From positions 1-60,174 of the IMG/VR virus record IMGVR_UViG_3300038425_000132: a stretch of 60,174 nucleotides of DNA, one strand, 5' to 3'. Below, one piece after another: positions 1 through 8,679 of the stretch. The stretch comes from a virus. A program made the translations under genes and the position numbers. Each line of letters starts with the position of its first letter. Position 1 is the first letter of the stretch. The notes below the pieces were generated by a model that was not told the DNA's origin, ran no database searches, and saw nothing but the letters and a program-made list of their open reading frames with translations.

Positions 1-1995
1 GTCCGATTTTTTAATGGTTATATTCAATTTAGCTTTATCCAAATGGGACTGACTTGCTGACAAAAGAGGTATTTCATAATCAATTTTAATCAATTTTCGG
101 GTTTCGTCTAAAATATTCTGTTGAATTCTTTCCTTAATCTTTCCAAGTTCAGCCAATACTTCAGTTTCATCATGATATAAACCTTCAGCCTGTCCAAGAA
201 GATTGGTATAATTCACCAATTTTTGCGTATAATCATCATTTCTATAGGCTTTGAGAGTTACAATTTGTTCTTTTAGCTTTTGATTAGCTTCTGTGTAAAG
301 TCTATCAAATATTGTTAATCCCATAAACTGAGCAAACAAATCTTTGCGGTCTGTATCACCCATATCAATAATGGAAGCATTGTTTTTACCACTCTGAACA
401 CTCAAGGAAGTTAATACAAAATCATCATAAGACCCCAAATATTCTCTAATAATTTCATTTGTATCTTTTCTTTGTTCACCATTCAAATCCACTTCTTGGC
501 CATTTTTAATTTTCCAAAAACGAACATCAACTTTGACTTTATCTTTTTTATCAGTTTTACCTTCTCGTTTAATGAAGTATCTTTTACCGTCAATTTCAAA
601 TTCAAATTTACAATTAAAACTGGTTTTATGAACATTCATTATGTTGGCTGCTTTAAATTCTCTTTCACATTTATCAAATAAACAAAATGTCATTGCAGAA
701 AATATACTGGACTTTCCAGAAGTATTTGCTGCAAATAAACCTACAAGGTCCCTCATTTTTGTAAAATCAATAATATTCTTTTCACCGTAAGAAAACATGT
801 TTTCCCATTCAAATTTGATTGGAATCCAACGAATATTTCTGGCAAAATCATCTTTCTTTACCAAATCATTCATTTCATCATTTATCTTGATGATTCCATC
901 AATAAAGGATTGGTCGATAATTTTAAGTTTAGTTTTCAGAAATTCTTTTAGAAGGTCAACTTGATAGTTTTTATCGTTAATATTACCCAAAATCACATTG
1001 CCATTAGCTGTTGAAATCTTCGCTAAAGAAATTCCTGAATCCAACTTTTGATAACATGATTCAACAACTTCCGTCAGTTGCCTAACGTGAGTCAGAGCTT
1101 CCTTGACTTCGGTAGGCATTGTATTTTTTAGCTGAAAACGAACTCTAGCCTTCTTAGGAAGGTTATTCAAAGAGGTAGAAATGACGCCATTATTAAGAAG
1201 AACACTTAAAAACCCATAATCATTTGGAATGTCTGAATGAATATAATCTCTTTGCCCTAAATTCCAAAACGAATAACCGTGGCCCTTTATGGGTTCATCG
1301 TGTTTTTGTTGAATAAGTGACCCCACATATCTTATAGCAGGTTTGGATTCTTCTTCGTCATATATTTGAAGAGTTTGTTCTTTGTGAATATCACCCAATA
1401 AAACGATATCATGACCATCAAATGTATGAGTAGTAATTAAAGGATTGGTTAGAGTGAACCCAAGGTCTGTTTTAGCTCCATCAACTTGTCCGTGATATGT
1501 AACAATGAAATATTCATATTGGTTTTTATAAATATCAGGTATATACCGTTTCTCCATGTATTTGTCAGGTGAATCGAATACACTATAGTTATTTATACAA
1601 ATATTACCTAATCCATAAAGACCTGATTTCTTGAGATAGAAAAGAGATGGATGATTTAATGCATCCACAATAGGAGTTAAACTATCCATTCTATTGCGAT
1701 TTGTCAGATTTGTATCATGATTACCTGCAACAAGAACAGTAGGTCGTAGTGAGGCCAACTCAAACAAAAAATCAGCAGCTAAATCCACACATTCAGGACT
1801 CAAATCAATTTTACTATTAACTACATCACCAATAACAAAGATTGCAGTTGTTAATGGCGTTTTTAATATTTTATCAAACAGTCTTGAAAATACTTCTTTA
1901 TATTCTTCATGTCTTTTTGTGAGCCGAATATGAATGTCCGATAAATGAACTATATGGCTGAATTTTTTATTTGTTATTAAGTGCTTGATTGCCAT
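1..1995 (-). CDS. Mre11-Rad50 (SbcD-SbcC) fusion nuclease, C-terminus beyond window
   Basis: One uninterrupted frame of 665 codons runs off the left edge. The first ~250 residues carry Mre11/SbcD phosphoesterase motifs: DIH near residue 20, GD at 56-57, GNHD at 91-94, then YHGQ and GDIH. Without a stop the frame continues into a Rad50/SbcC ATPase head with a P-loop (AANTSGKSS, around residue 425) and the start of a helical, probably coiled-coil region. In T4 the same activities are the separate gp47 and gp46, which resect DNA ends for recombination-dependent replication. The ATG at 1995 overlaps the upstream gene by 29 bp and gives MAIKHLITNKKF before the first motif. Fusion is seen directly; function is from the families. 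The coiled coil, signature motif and Walker B lie outside the window. Confidence 0.88.
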   Translation of the reverse strand, partial: MAIKHLITNKKFSHIVHLSDIHIRLTKRHEEYKEVFSRLFDKILKTPLTTAIFVIGDVVNSKIDLSPECVDLAADFLFELASLRPTVLVAGNHDTNLTNRNRMDSLTPIVDALNHPSLFYLKKSGLYGLGNICINNYSVFDSPDKYMEKRYIPDIYKNQYEYFIVTYHGQVDGAKTDLGFTLTNPLITTHTFDGHDIVLLGDIHKEQTLQIYDEEESKPAIRYVGSLIQQKHDEPIKGHGYSFWNLGQRDYIHSDIPNDYGFLSVLLNNGVISTSLNNLPKKARVRFQLKNTMPTEVKEALTHVRQLTEVVESCYQKLDSGISLAKISTANGNVILGNINDKNYQVDLLKEFLKTKLKIIDQSFIDGIIKINDEMNDLVKKDDFARNIRWIPIKFEWENMFSYGEKNIIDFTKMRDLVGLFAANTSGKSSIFSAMTFCLFDKCEREFKAANIMNVHKTSFNCKFEFEIDGKRYFIKREGKTDKKDKVKVDVRFWKIKNGQEVDLNGEQRKDTNEIIREYLGSYDDFVLTSLSVQSGKNNASIIDMGDTDRKDLFAQFMGLTIFDRLYTEANQKLKEQIVTLKAYRNDDYTQKLVNYTNLLGQAEGLYHDETEVLAELGKIKERIQQNILDETRKLIKIDYEIPLLSASQSHLDKAKLNITIKKSD

Positions 1996-2470
1996 AAGTT
2001 ATAATAGGTTTTACTCTTAAATCCTTTATTAAATCGTAAAATAATTCTTCCCAAGGTTCATAGTTGCTAAGAAACCCTGCATGAATATATGAGAATCGAA
2101 GAGCATCTAATTCAGTTTTTGATGTGGTAAAATACAATCTTGCTATATCATTATAATTTTCTTTTGTTATTTGGGTAGCTTTACATTTTGGCGTTTCTTT
2201 TTCTATACCTTTGAAGTATTGCCAATGGTGACGCCATTCATGTGCAATAATATTTTTCTGTACTTTATTGTCATATTTACTGCTAACAACAATTGCACCA
2301 TATTTTAGAGAATGGGGCTTTCCATCAATATCATATATTTCATTCTTCGGGGATGGATTGTAATAACTACCAGCTCTACCACTAGTAAATGGAAAAAACA
2401 ACACTTCTGGGAAAGGGATGGTTTTATCTACCTTTCTACGAATCCAATTTAGTTCTAAACTTTTCATCAT
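1967..2470 (-). CDS. putative zinc metallopeptidase-like protein (HExxH)
   Basis: 167 aa, no signal peptide seen. It has a zincin-type HEWRH motif at residues 77-81, preceded by a hydrophobic stretch (NIIA), and an acidic candidate third ligand near residue 120 (SKTELDALRFS). This resembles small phage or SprT-like metallopeptidases, but I cannot assign a family or a substrate. The gene starts 4 nt inside the small ORF upstream (ATGATG over TGA) and its end overlaps the nuclease gene, so translation is probably coupled. An alternative is a structural Zn-binding protein without protease activity. Confidence 0.55.
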   Translation of the reverse strand: MMKSLELNWIRRKVDKTIPFPEVLFFPFTSGRAGSYYNPSPKNEIYDIDGKPHSLKYGAIVVSSKYDNKVQKNIIAHEWRHHWQYFKGIEKETPKCKATQITKENYNDIARLYFTTSKTELDALRFSYIHAGFLSNYEPWEELFYDLIKDLRVKPIITYGNQALNNK

Positions 2471-2610
2471 TTCAATGATTTTATTGTAAGAAGAGCAATT
2501 CTAAGCATAAATAAAAGTTGTAATGTTTCTTGTTCTTTTACACTAAATTTATTCATAGCAGACATAATATATTCACTAAATTCTTTACACGATTTCCCAT
2601 TCATTCTCAT
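2467..2610 (-). CDS. small helical protein, unknown
   Basis: A 47-residue ORF begins with MRMNGKSCKEFSEYIM and ends in a hydrophobic helix (LQLLFMLRIALLTIKSLK). Its TGA overlaps the ATG of the HExxH gene, a typical coupled junction. The same frame is open and protein-like for about 18 codons upstream of this ATG, back to a TAG just after the primase stop, so a non-ATG start (ATT or ATA) giving about 65 residues is possible. No function recognised. Confidence 0.5.
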   Translation of the reverse strand: MRMNGKSCKEFSEYIMSAMNKFSVKEQETLQLLFMLRIALLTIKSLK

Positions 2611-2669
2611 TTCAATATACGGTTTAACCAAATTGTTATCAATAAATTTTATAACATTTTCTATAATCT

Positions 2670-3602
2670 TTATCTATCAAGTCTTGCTTTAATTATGTCC
2701 GAAAAATCAAAAGCTTTTGACTTCTCAATCAATTCATTTACTGCTTCAAATCCAAGAATAGATGGGTCTTTTTCTCCCAATCTGATTAAATGAATATCAA
2801 TTTGATTAACTTGTAAATCCTCAATTCTGTCAAAAATATCCACTGCTTGTTTTAATGCATCATTATCCAAAACAATATTAACCCTCTTAACTTTATTAGA
2901 TACAACTGCCAGTTTTAAGGAAAATGGTAATGTAGTTCCGAACAGAGGTATTGCATTATTTCTAACTGACATTGCATCAAACGTGCCTTCCACTAATGTT
3001 ATGGGTTCATGCCAATTCACAAATAACTCAAATCCAATAATATCTTTGGACCAAGGTGGTAACATATATTTATACCAATTTCCTTCATGGTAAGCTCTAG
3101 CTGCAAAAAAGTTTACATTACCATCTTTATCATAGGATGGAACTAGAATTCTTTGTTTATAGATACCCTCTTCACAATAACCAATATTATAACGAAGAAT
3201 ATCATCCATTGTAACTCTTCTATCTCCAAGATATTCTATAGCATGTCCATAATCAAACGATTTTGATGGTTTCCAAAGAGGTATAAATTCGTTTGGTAAA
3301 GATAAATTTTTTGGTCGCTCTACTTCTGTTATAATTCGCTTCCACGATTTCCCTACAATTTTATACAATTCATCAAAATAAGCTTCTTTGACTTTAAGTT
3401 TATAAAAAAGCGAACTAATGGACCTGCCACAAGAGTTACAAACCCAACAATGCCATTCTTGAGTTCTAACATTGACTTCCAATTTTCTTTTATAGTGTGA
3501 ACAAAATGGACAGAAATAAACTGCTTCTTCACCCTTCCGGATATAAGAAATTTGGTTCAATACCTTATCAAGAAGAGAAAATAATTGTGATTCCTTTAGC
3601 AT
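2670..3602 (-). CDS. 61: DNA primase, T4 gp61-like (zinc finger plus TOPRIM)
   Basis: 310 aa. The N-terminus has a CHC2-type zinc ribbon (CPFC at 31-34, then HCWVC around 51-55) that recognises template initiation sites. The TOPRIM catalytic half shows LVEGTFDAMS (metal-binding Glu in the first motif) near residue 205 and VLDNDALKQA near 245 (Asp motif). The central region RILVPSYDKDGNVNFFAAR is typical of DnaG/gp61 RNA polymerase folds. It makes RNA primers for lagging-strand synthesis, normally with a gp41-type helicase not in this window. Length is close to the usual ~340 aa. The fragment CNSCGRS after the zinc ribbon may be a further ligand pair. Confidence 0.9.
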   Translation of the reverse strand: MLKESQLFSLLDKVLNQISYIRKGEEAVYFCPFCSHYKRKLEVNVRTQEWHCWVCNSCGRSISSLFYKLKVKEAYFDELYKIVGKSWKRIITEVERPKNLSLPNEFIPLWKPSKSFDYGHAIEYLGDRRVTMDDILRYNIGYCEEGIYKQRILVPSYDKDGNVNFFAARAYHEGNWYKYMLPPWSKDIIGFELFVNWHEPITLVEGTFDAMSVRNNAIPLFGTTLPFSLKLAVVSNKVKRVNIVLDNDALKQAVDIFDRIEDLQVNQIDIHLIRLGEKDPSILGFEAVNELIEKSKAFDFSDIIKARLDR

Positions 3603-3644
3603 CTAAGAAATGCTAAATTATAAAAAGTTGAGAGTCAAATATTT

Positions 3645-4391
3645 TTAATAACTAAACACTACTAAACTTCCAGAAACAAAATCAGCTATAGCATTTGAAG
3701 CGGTAAGTAAAACTGTTGACATTGTAAATCCTTCCGGATTCATATTAAAAGGAACTCCAAACGAAGCAGTTACAGATGAAGAACTACTACCACTCCATCC
3801 ATTAAAGATTGCTGCATAATAAATACTTGCTGCTGGATTGTTAAAACCAATACAATACATTCCAGTACTTGAACGAGAAAGATAGCAATTATATGATTTG
3901 CTTATCGCAGATGAAGTTAAAGAAGTTACCATACTTGCCCAAGCAAAAGCACCTTGAGATGCTGTGATTGCATTATTTGCCCAACTAGAAGTCCCAACGC
4001 ATGAACCTGTAAATGACCCCATAAATGAGCCTGTTGATGAACCACTCAAATAACTTGAAGAAATAGCATTAATTACCCACGAAGCAGTTCCATAAAATGA
4101 ACCAGTATATGACCCTGTAAATGAACCAGTAGCAGAACCACTTAAATAACTTGCGCTAATAGACTGAGTAGCAAATGAAGAAGTAATTGACATTACTGAT
4201 ATAAAATCAAATGAAGAAGTAATGGTATAACTAGAACTAATTGCATTACTTGCAGTTAAATTTATACTTTGAGTCAATACATTTCCCGAACCATCCGTAA
4301 AAGACGAAGATTCTGTAACATACTCAACGAGTTGGGTCCATGTTTGCCAAGGTTGTTTGCCTGCTAAAGTGTATTTGTCGTAATTTGGCAT
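3645..4391 (-). CDS. Ser-rich repeat virion fibre/adhesin-like protein
   Basis: 248 aa from the ATG at 4391 (MPNYDKYTL); an upstream in-frame ATG would put the start inside the RuvC-like gene. The middle consists of degenerate ASSSYxxxSSF and GSFTGSYTGSF units, as in three other fibre-like genes at 27555-31555. The C-terminus (GMYCIGFNNPAASIYY onward) resembles the end of the 315-aa protein at 27555. Such repeats usually form extended beta-stalks on virions; that role is inferred. A TATTTATA sequence sits about 10 nt upstream of the start. Confidence 0.6.
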   Translation of the reverse strand: MPNYDKYTLAGKQPWQTWTQLVEYVTESSSFTDGSGNVLTQSINLTASNAISSSYTITSSFDFISVMSITSSFATQSISASYLSGSATGSFTGSYTGSFYGTASWVINAISSSYLSGSSTGSFMGSFTGSCVGTSSWANNAITASQGAFAWASMVTSLTSSAISKSYNCYLSRSSTGMYCIGFNNPAASIYYAAIFNGWSGSSSSSVTASFGVPFNMNPEGFTMSTVLLTASNAIADFVSGSLVVFSY

Positions 4392-4411
4392 ATAGTTTAT
4401 AAATATATTGA

Positions 4412-4924
4412 TTAGCCAAATAAAGCACAAACTATAGCATCATACATATCACTATTATGCGCATCCCACTTACCCCGTTTATTTAATTTCTCAAACTTGG
4501 ATATATTAGGTACTATCAAAGGGATTTGTTGTTTAACATAATCTTTGGGTTTGATTCCTTTTATCCTTGCTTTACCAAATACTTTTTTTCTCATAGTATT
4601 AACATTACAAAGAGCAATTGGAAATTTGAAATATTCAGACAACATATATTCAAACACAGAATTCCATCTTGAAAGAGTAATAATAGTTTGTTGAGAAGTA
4701 AGGCCACCACCAAATCCTGACAATGCAGCTTCGAGATTAATATGGTCAACTGAAGTGATTAAAGAATGTTTTAACAAAAAATCTATAACAAATTTTCCTT
4801 TTTCCTTGTTAGTTTCAAATTTTGAAACATTAAGGAAACCAGCATCCATTACTGAACCACTTTGTGCAAATCCCCACCCAACTATGGATGTTGATGCATC
4901 AAGACCTAAAACAATATTGGACAT
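4412..4924 (-). CDS. RuvC-like Holliday junction resolvase
   Basis: 170 aa with an RNase H-fold RuvC pattern: GLDASTSIVGWGF (catalytic Asp9), NLEAAL (Glu65), and DAHNSDMYDA near the C-terminus (Asp154/159/162). These are the expected metal-binding carboxylates in the expected order. It would cut branched DNA during recombination or before packaging, the job done by endonuclease VII in T4. It sits between a virion gene and the 90-aa ORF, 20 nt upstream of the former. Length matches bacterial RuvC (~170 aa). Confidence 0.85.
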   Translation of the reverse strand: MSNIVLGLDASTSIVGWGFAQSGSVMDAGFLNVSKFETNKEKGKFVIDFLLKHSLITSVDHINLEAALSGFGGGLTSQQTIITLSRWNSVFEYMLSEYFKFPIALCNVNTMRKKVFGKARIKGIKPKDYVKQQIPLIVPNISKFEKLNKRGKWDAHNSDMYDAIVCALFG

Positions 4925-4979
4925 AATAAAATCCTATATAACAATAATATATAGGATTTTATAAAACTTTTAATTAAAT

Positions 4980-5252
4980 TTAACCAATAGCTGAATCGTA
5001 TTTTTTAGTATCCAATCCCTGAACATATATGGATAATCCATTTCCATCATTTATAAAATCAGAAACTTCCAATTGTTCTTTGGTTAAAAATCCATTTTTT
5101 ACTTGAAATTCTGCACCCTGCATACTTGCAAATAATGCATCTACTCCGCTTTCAATAATATCTCTAGCATCAAATGCTCCACCAACAGGTTGAGTTTCAT
5201 ATCTCTCTGCTAGGGTTGTTGTTAATGATGGTCTTGTAATTGGTGTTGGCAT
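4980..5252 (-). CDS. small conserved-looking protein, unknown
   Basis: 90 aa, soluble, with no motif I recognise (PTPITRPSLTTTLAERY at the start, YVQGLDTKKYDSAIG at the end). The ATG at 5252 has a good GGAG ribosome binding site, and a TATTTATA sequence lies about 20 nt upstream in the 30-nt gap after the 899-aa virion gene. Its place next to virion genes suggests a small structural or assembly protein, but nothing in the sequence proves it. Confidence 0.5.
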   Translation of the reverse strand: MPTPITRPSLTTTLAERYETQPVGGAFDARDIIESGVDALFASMQGAEFQVKNGFLTKEQLEVSDFINDGNGLSIYVQGLDTKKYDSAIG

Positions 5253-5282
5253 ATAATATGTCTCCGTTGTTTATAAATATAG

Positions 5283-7982
5283 TTAGAAATCTATTTTCAC
5301 CACAAAATTAATAGGAAAATCTGGGGTAATTTTGATTGGCGAACCCAATTTTGCTATGGCTACTAAATCACATCCATCATATAATCCAATTGAAGTTACT
5401 GTAGGTGCCAAATATGAACCCGTTGGGTCCTGCTTGACTAAACTTTCATATTCTAAAAAGGTAGGATTAATCATCGGTGGTTGACCACGAAGAGTTTTAC
5501 TATTCATATAATCAAGAATATTAGCCAAAAATTTGTTCTGTGAATTTGGAGTAATATAAAGATTATAATTTTTCTGTGTTAATCTGTAAATAAAGTATTT
5601 CCACAAAATATACATGTCATTATTATCAATTTTATTATCATTGTTAAAATCCAAATCTCCATACATAGTATTATTTATGGTGGAATAACTTGAGGCAAAT
5701 AAATTATCTGTTCCAACCCAAAAAGATGAATACATCTTAAACACAGCTGGTTCTTCATTTGTAGTAGTATCAACAATTGAAGAACTCCAATCAGTATTTG
5801 GTTGTCCTGTTACTTCAGTATTCTTGTAGGCCATATACCTAAGTAATACATCTGCATCTTGAAAATCAAATTTGCCATTTTGATTTATATCAAATTCGGC
5901 ATTTGGAAATATAATTGCTGTTGGATTGGTACTAACGTTAAATTCTCCTATATCAACAGGACAAACAACTTGTTTTTCAAATATGGTCTGAGAAGATGTG
6001 AATTCTATATCATAATCATATTCATTAACAGTATTACTGAGTTGTAATCCCTCAAAATTTGAACCAGAAGTCATAATAACCATTTTACCGTTTCTATAAA
6101 AAACATTACCAACATAAAAATTTGGGCGAAGATTTTTAAGATTATAAATGTAAGATTTTCCACTAAGGTCGCCAATAACATCCACACTACCAGTAAAGCT
6201 TCCCGTAAAAGGACTCAAATCCATGATAGTGTTTGACCCTGATATCAACATAGGAGAACCTATTATGATGAATTGATTACTAATATTTGCATCCCACCCA
6301 TACACACGATATGGTGACAAAAACTGTTTTTTAACTTGATAAATATTGGATATATCCCAATCAATATTAGTTGTGTCGGGTATAGAACCTGTGTTTTTGT
6401 TATATAAAATAAATTGCCCATTTAAAAGAGCATCAGGACTATCTCCACAAAACCATTTTTGGAATAAAGAACCTCGAAGATAACAAATTGAAGAAGATAA
6501 AGCATTTATTTTTGGAACTCCTGCTACAGCATATTGATCATAAACACTCACCGACCAACCTAACATATTATTGTTGATAATCTTTTCATTACCATATGAT
6601 TTTCTAGCCAAATAATATCCATAGTTTGCATTAGCACATCTTTCAAAGAAATAAACAGAACCTTGTGTATATGATAAACTGTCATTTTCATATTCTTGTA
6701 TAGTTCTGTCAGTTGGTGCTCCTACCATTACTGTATTACCATACATCGAAACAGAATGACCAAAAGAATCATTAACATTCGGATAATTTAAAACTATAGG
6801 AAAAGTAGGATAAAATGGAAGTGGATAAATAGAACCACTATCAGGATACAAAGTAAACGTATTATTCCATTCAGTTCCATCAAATTCATAAATATAAGCT
6901 CTAGATTCACTTGATTTCAAACTTCCAACAACCATACTCCAACTAAAAGAGGATGATGCTTTATTCATTCCAATACTAGCACCAAAATCATCATCTACAT
7001 CAATATCGGAAGGTAGTGGTAACGTTTGAAAAAACGACCAACTCAGATTATTTTCATCCAATTTTCTAAACATGAATACTGCTCCCATACTTCCTGATTC
7101 AAGAGGTGAACCTACAGCCAACCATTCATCATTTAATGAAACAGAATACCCAAAGGAAGATGTTATGACAGGATTTGGATTATATATTGTCGTTAAGTAT
7201 GGATTTGTTCCAACTATTCCAACTGTTCTTAGACTTAAATTTACAAGGTCTGTATTTGTATAAAATGTTTGTATGTTTACATTACCACCACTATTTGATG
7301 TTGATGCTATTGACACGTTTATCCAATTAGCTCCCGGAGTCAATAAATCCAATGATTGAAGTAATACAAATGAATAATTTTGTACTGATGGAACATTTGC
7401 TTGAACAGTCACAGGCCCATTTAGTGATGAAGAGAAATAACTGGTAATTGTAGGTGGTATTCTCTTAGCATAAGGGTCTATATCTAATACTGAAACATCA
7501 AAAAGGTCAACATATCCCGACCCTGTAAAAACAAAAGACTCCGTTATAAATGTAAATGTACTTGTAAAGTATGGATTTCCTATTGCTAATAAAGTATTAC
7601 GTAAATCTAATGATAATCCATATCCATCTTCCGAAGCTGTATAATATAATCCCGTATCAACAGACAAATCCAAGTCTGCAGTATAAGGGATGGAACCTGT
7701 ATATTCTGTTTGTATATAATCGGTTGGACCTGTTGGAAAAGGATTATTATATTCTGTTGTTAACAAAATCAATTCGGATGGAGTTAAAGGGCGAAAAAGA
7801 GTTGTTTTATAATCATGAATATCTGAATTTATATTATATTTATAAACTTCTACGGAACCTGTTCTGGTAAGGCTACTTGTCATTGGGTCATAACGAAATA
7901 AACTAGGATTTCCCACTGCTGCCCAATATCCATCGCATGCTACAGACCATCCAAAATTTTGGTTATAAATATTTGCAATCAT
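5283..7982 (-). CDS. large virion protein with FG-GAP propeller repeats and two dockerin-like modules
   Basis: 899 aa. At least four repeats of the type FGYSVSLNDEWLAVGSP / FGHSVSMYGNTVMVGAP / LGWSVSVYDQYAVAGVP mark an FG-GAP (integrin-like) beta-propeller. Around residues 690-830 are two calcium-loop segments, DINQNGKFDFQDADVLLRY and DLDFNNDNKIDNNDMYILW, matching the paired EF-hand-like loops of type I dockerins. The final ~40 residues (TSIGLYDGCDLVAIAKLG ... VKIDF) are shared with the protein at 10162, suggesting a common attachment domain. Probably a host-binding or decoration protein; the role is inferred from composition and position. Confidence 0.7.
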   Translation of the reverse strand: MIANIYNQNFGWSVACDGYWAAVGNPSLFRYDPMTSSLTRTGSVEVYKYNINSDIHDYKTTLFRPLTPSELILLTTEYNNPFPTGPTDYIQTEYTGSIPYTADLDLSVDTGLYYTASEDGYGLSLDLRNTLLAIGNPYFTSTFTFITESFVFTGSGYVDLFDVSVLDIDPYAKRIPPTITSYFSSSLNGPVTVQANVPSVQNYSFVLLQSLDLLTPGANWINVSIASTSNSGGNVNIQTFYTNTDLVNLSLRTVGIVGTNPYLTTIYNPNPVITSSFGYSVSLNDEWLAVGSPLESGSMGAVFMFRKLDENNLSWSFFQTLPLPSDIDVDDDFGASIGMNKASSSFSWSMVVGSLKSSESRAYIYEFDGTEWNNTFTLYPDSGSIYPLPFYPTFPIVLNYPNVNDSFGHSVSMYGNTVMVGAPTDRTIQEYENDSLSYTQGSVYFFERCANANYGYYLARKSYGNEKIINNNMLGWSVSVYDQYAVAGVPKINALSSSICYLRGSLFQKWFCGDSPDALLNGQFILYNKNTGSIPDTTNIDWDISNIYQVKKQFLSPYRVYGWDANISNQFIIIGSPMLISGSNTIMDLSPFTGSFTGSVDVIGDLSGKSYIYNLKNLRPNFYVGNVFYRNGKMVIMTSGSNFEGLQLSNTVNEYDYDIEFTSSQTIFEKQVVCPVDIGEFNVSTNPTAIIFPNAEFDINQNGKFDFQDADVLLRYMAYKNTEVTGQPNTDWSSSIVDTTTNEEPAVFKMYSSFWVGTDNLFASSYSTINNTMYGDLDFNNDNKIDNNDMYILWKYFIYRLTQKNYNLYITPNSQNKFLANILDYMNSKTLRGQPPMINPTFLEYESLVKQDPTGSYLAPTVTSIGLYDGCDLVAIAKLGSPIKITPDFPINFVVKIDF

Positions 7983-8017
7983 AACTATAACTATCCATAT
8001 AAAAAATAATTTTCAAA

Positions 8018-8677
8018 TTATACTCCCCAATACCAATTACATCCAGATGAACTGGCATTTGCATTAAATGTATTTGAAAAATAACCTATTTCCTGTTGGT
8101 GAGAAAATAAATTAGTTCCAGCAAACAAATTTCCATTACCGTCATCCATTACAGTGTATGGATTATCATAAGTATCAATATACATCGTAATTGTATTCGG
8201 TAAGATTTTATCTCCATATAAATATCTTGGAATATCAATCAGCCAAAATCCATTTGATAAAAATCGTTTGGTTTTAGAAAGTTCAAAATCAATATTTTCA
8301 ATACCCCACATTTTACTTGGGTCATAGTAAGTATTATAAAACGCTGTTTTAACTTGATAATAAATGGACCTCTGATATGTTCCATCCAAATTCACAGGGT
8401 CAGAATCAGGATAAAATGAACCTGTAACATTTAAACCTTGTTCTATTGTAGCTAAATCATATGGTGCCGGATTTAATGCTAAACTACACGAAATATTTAA
8501 AACTGGAGAAGAACTTCCATTACCATAATCAAGAAATTGTAATGCAAGAGTAACAACTGATTGCGTACCCATAGGCAGTAAAAGCAAGTCGGAATTATCA
8601 GTGTTGTTAACTGACCATGCTTTTATTGCACTAAAAGGTGTAGATTGAACTTGATACTTTTTAAGTGATTTTATCAT
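8018..8677 (-). CDS. virion protein, paralogue of N-terminal half of the next gene
   Basis: 219 aa. It aligns along its whole length with the first ~215 residues of the 490-aa protein immediately upstream: the MIKSLKKYQVQSTPF start, SFYPDSDPVNLDGTYQRS, IENIDFELSKTKRF, DDGNGNLFAGTNLFSHQQE and CNWYWG all recur. The neighbour continues into a beta-propeller; this copy stops at the shared domain. Gene spacing is 2 nt. A tail- or baseplate-attached protein is the likeliest role by context. The unextended copy may be the older form. Confidence 0.6.
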   Translation of the reverse strand: MIKSLKKYQVQSTPFSAIKAWSVNNTDNSDLLLLPMGTQSVVTLALQFLDYGNGSSSPVLNISCSLALNPAPYDLATIEQGLNVTGSFYPDSDPVNLDGTYQRSIYYQVKTAFYNTYYDPSKMWGIENIDFELSKTKRFLSNGFWLIDIPRYLYGDKILPNTITMYIDTYDNPYTVMDDGNGNLFAGTNLFSHQQEIGYFSNTFNANASSSGCNWYWGV

Positions 8678-8679
8678 AT

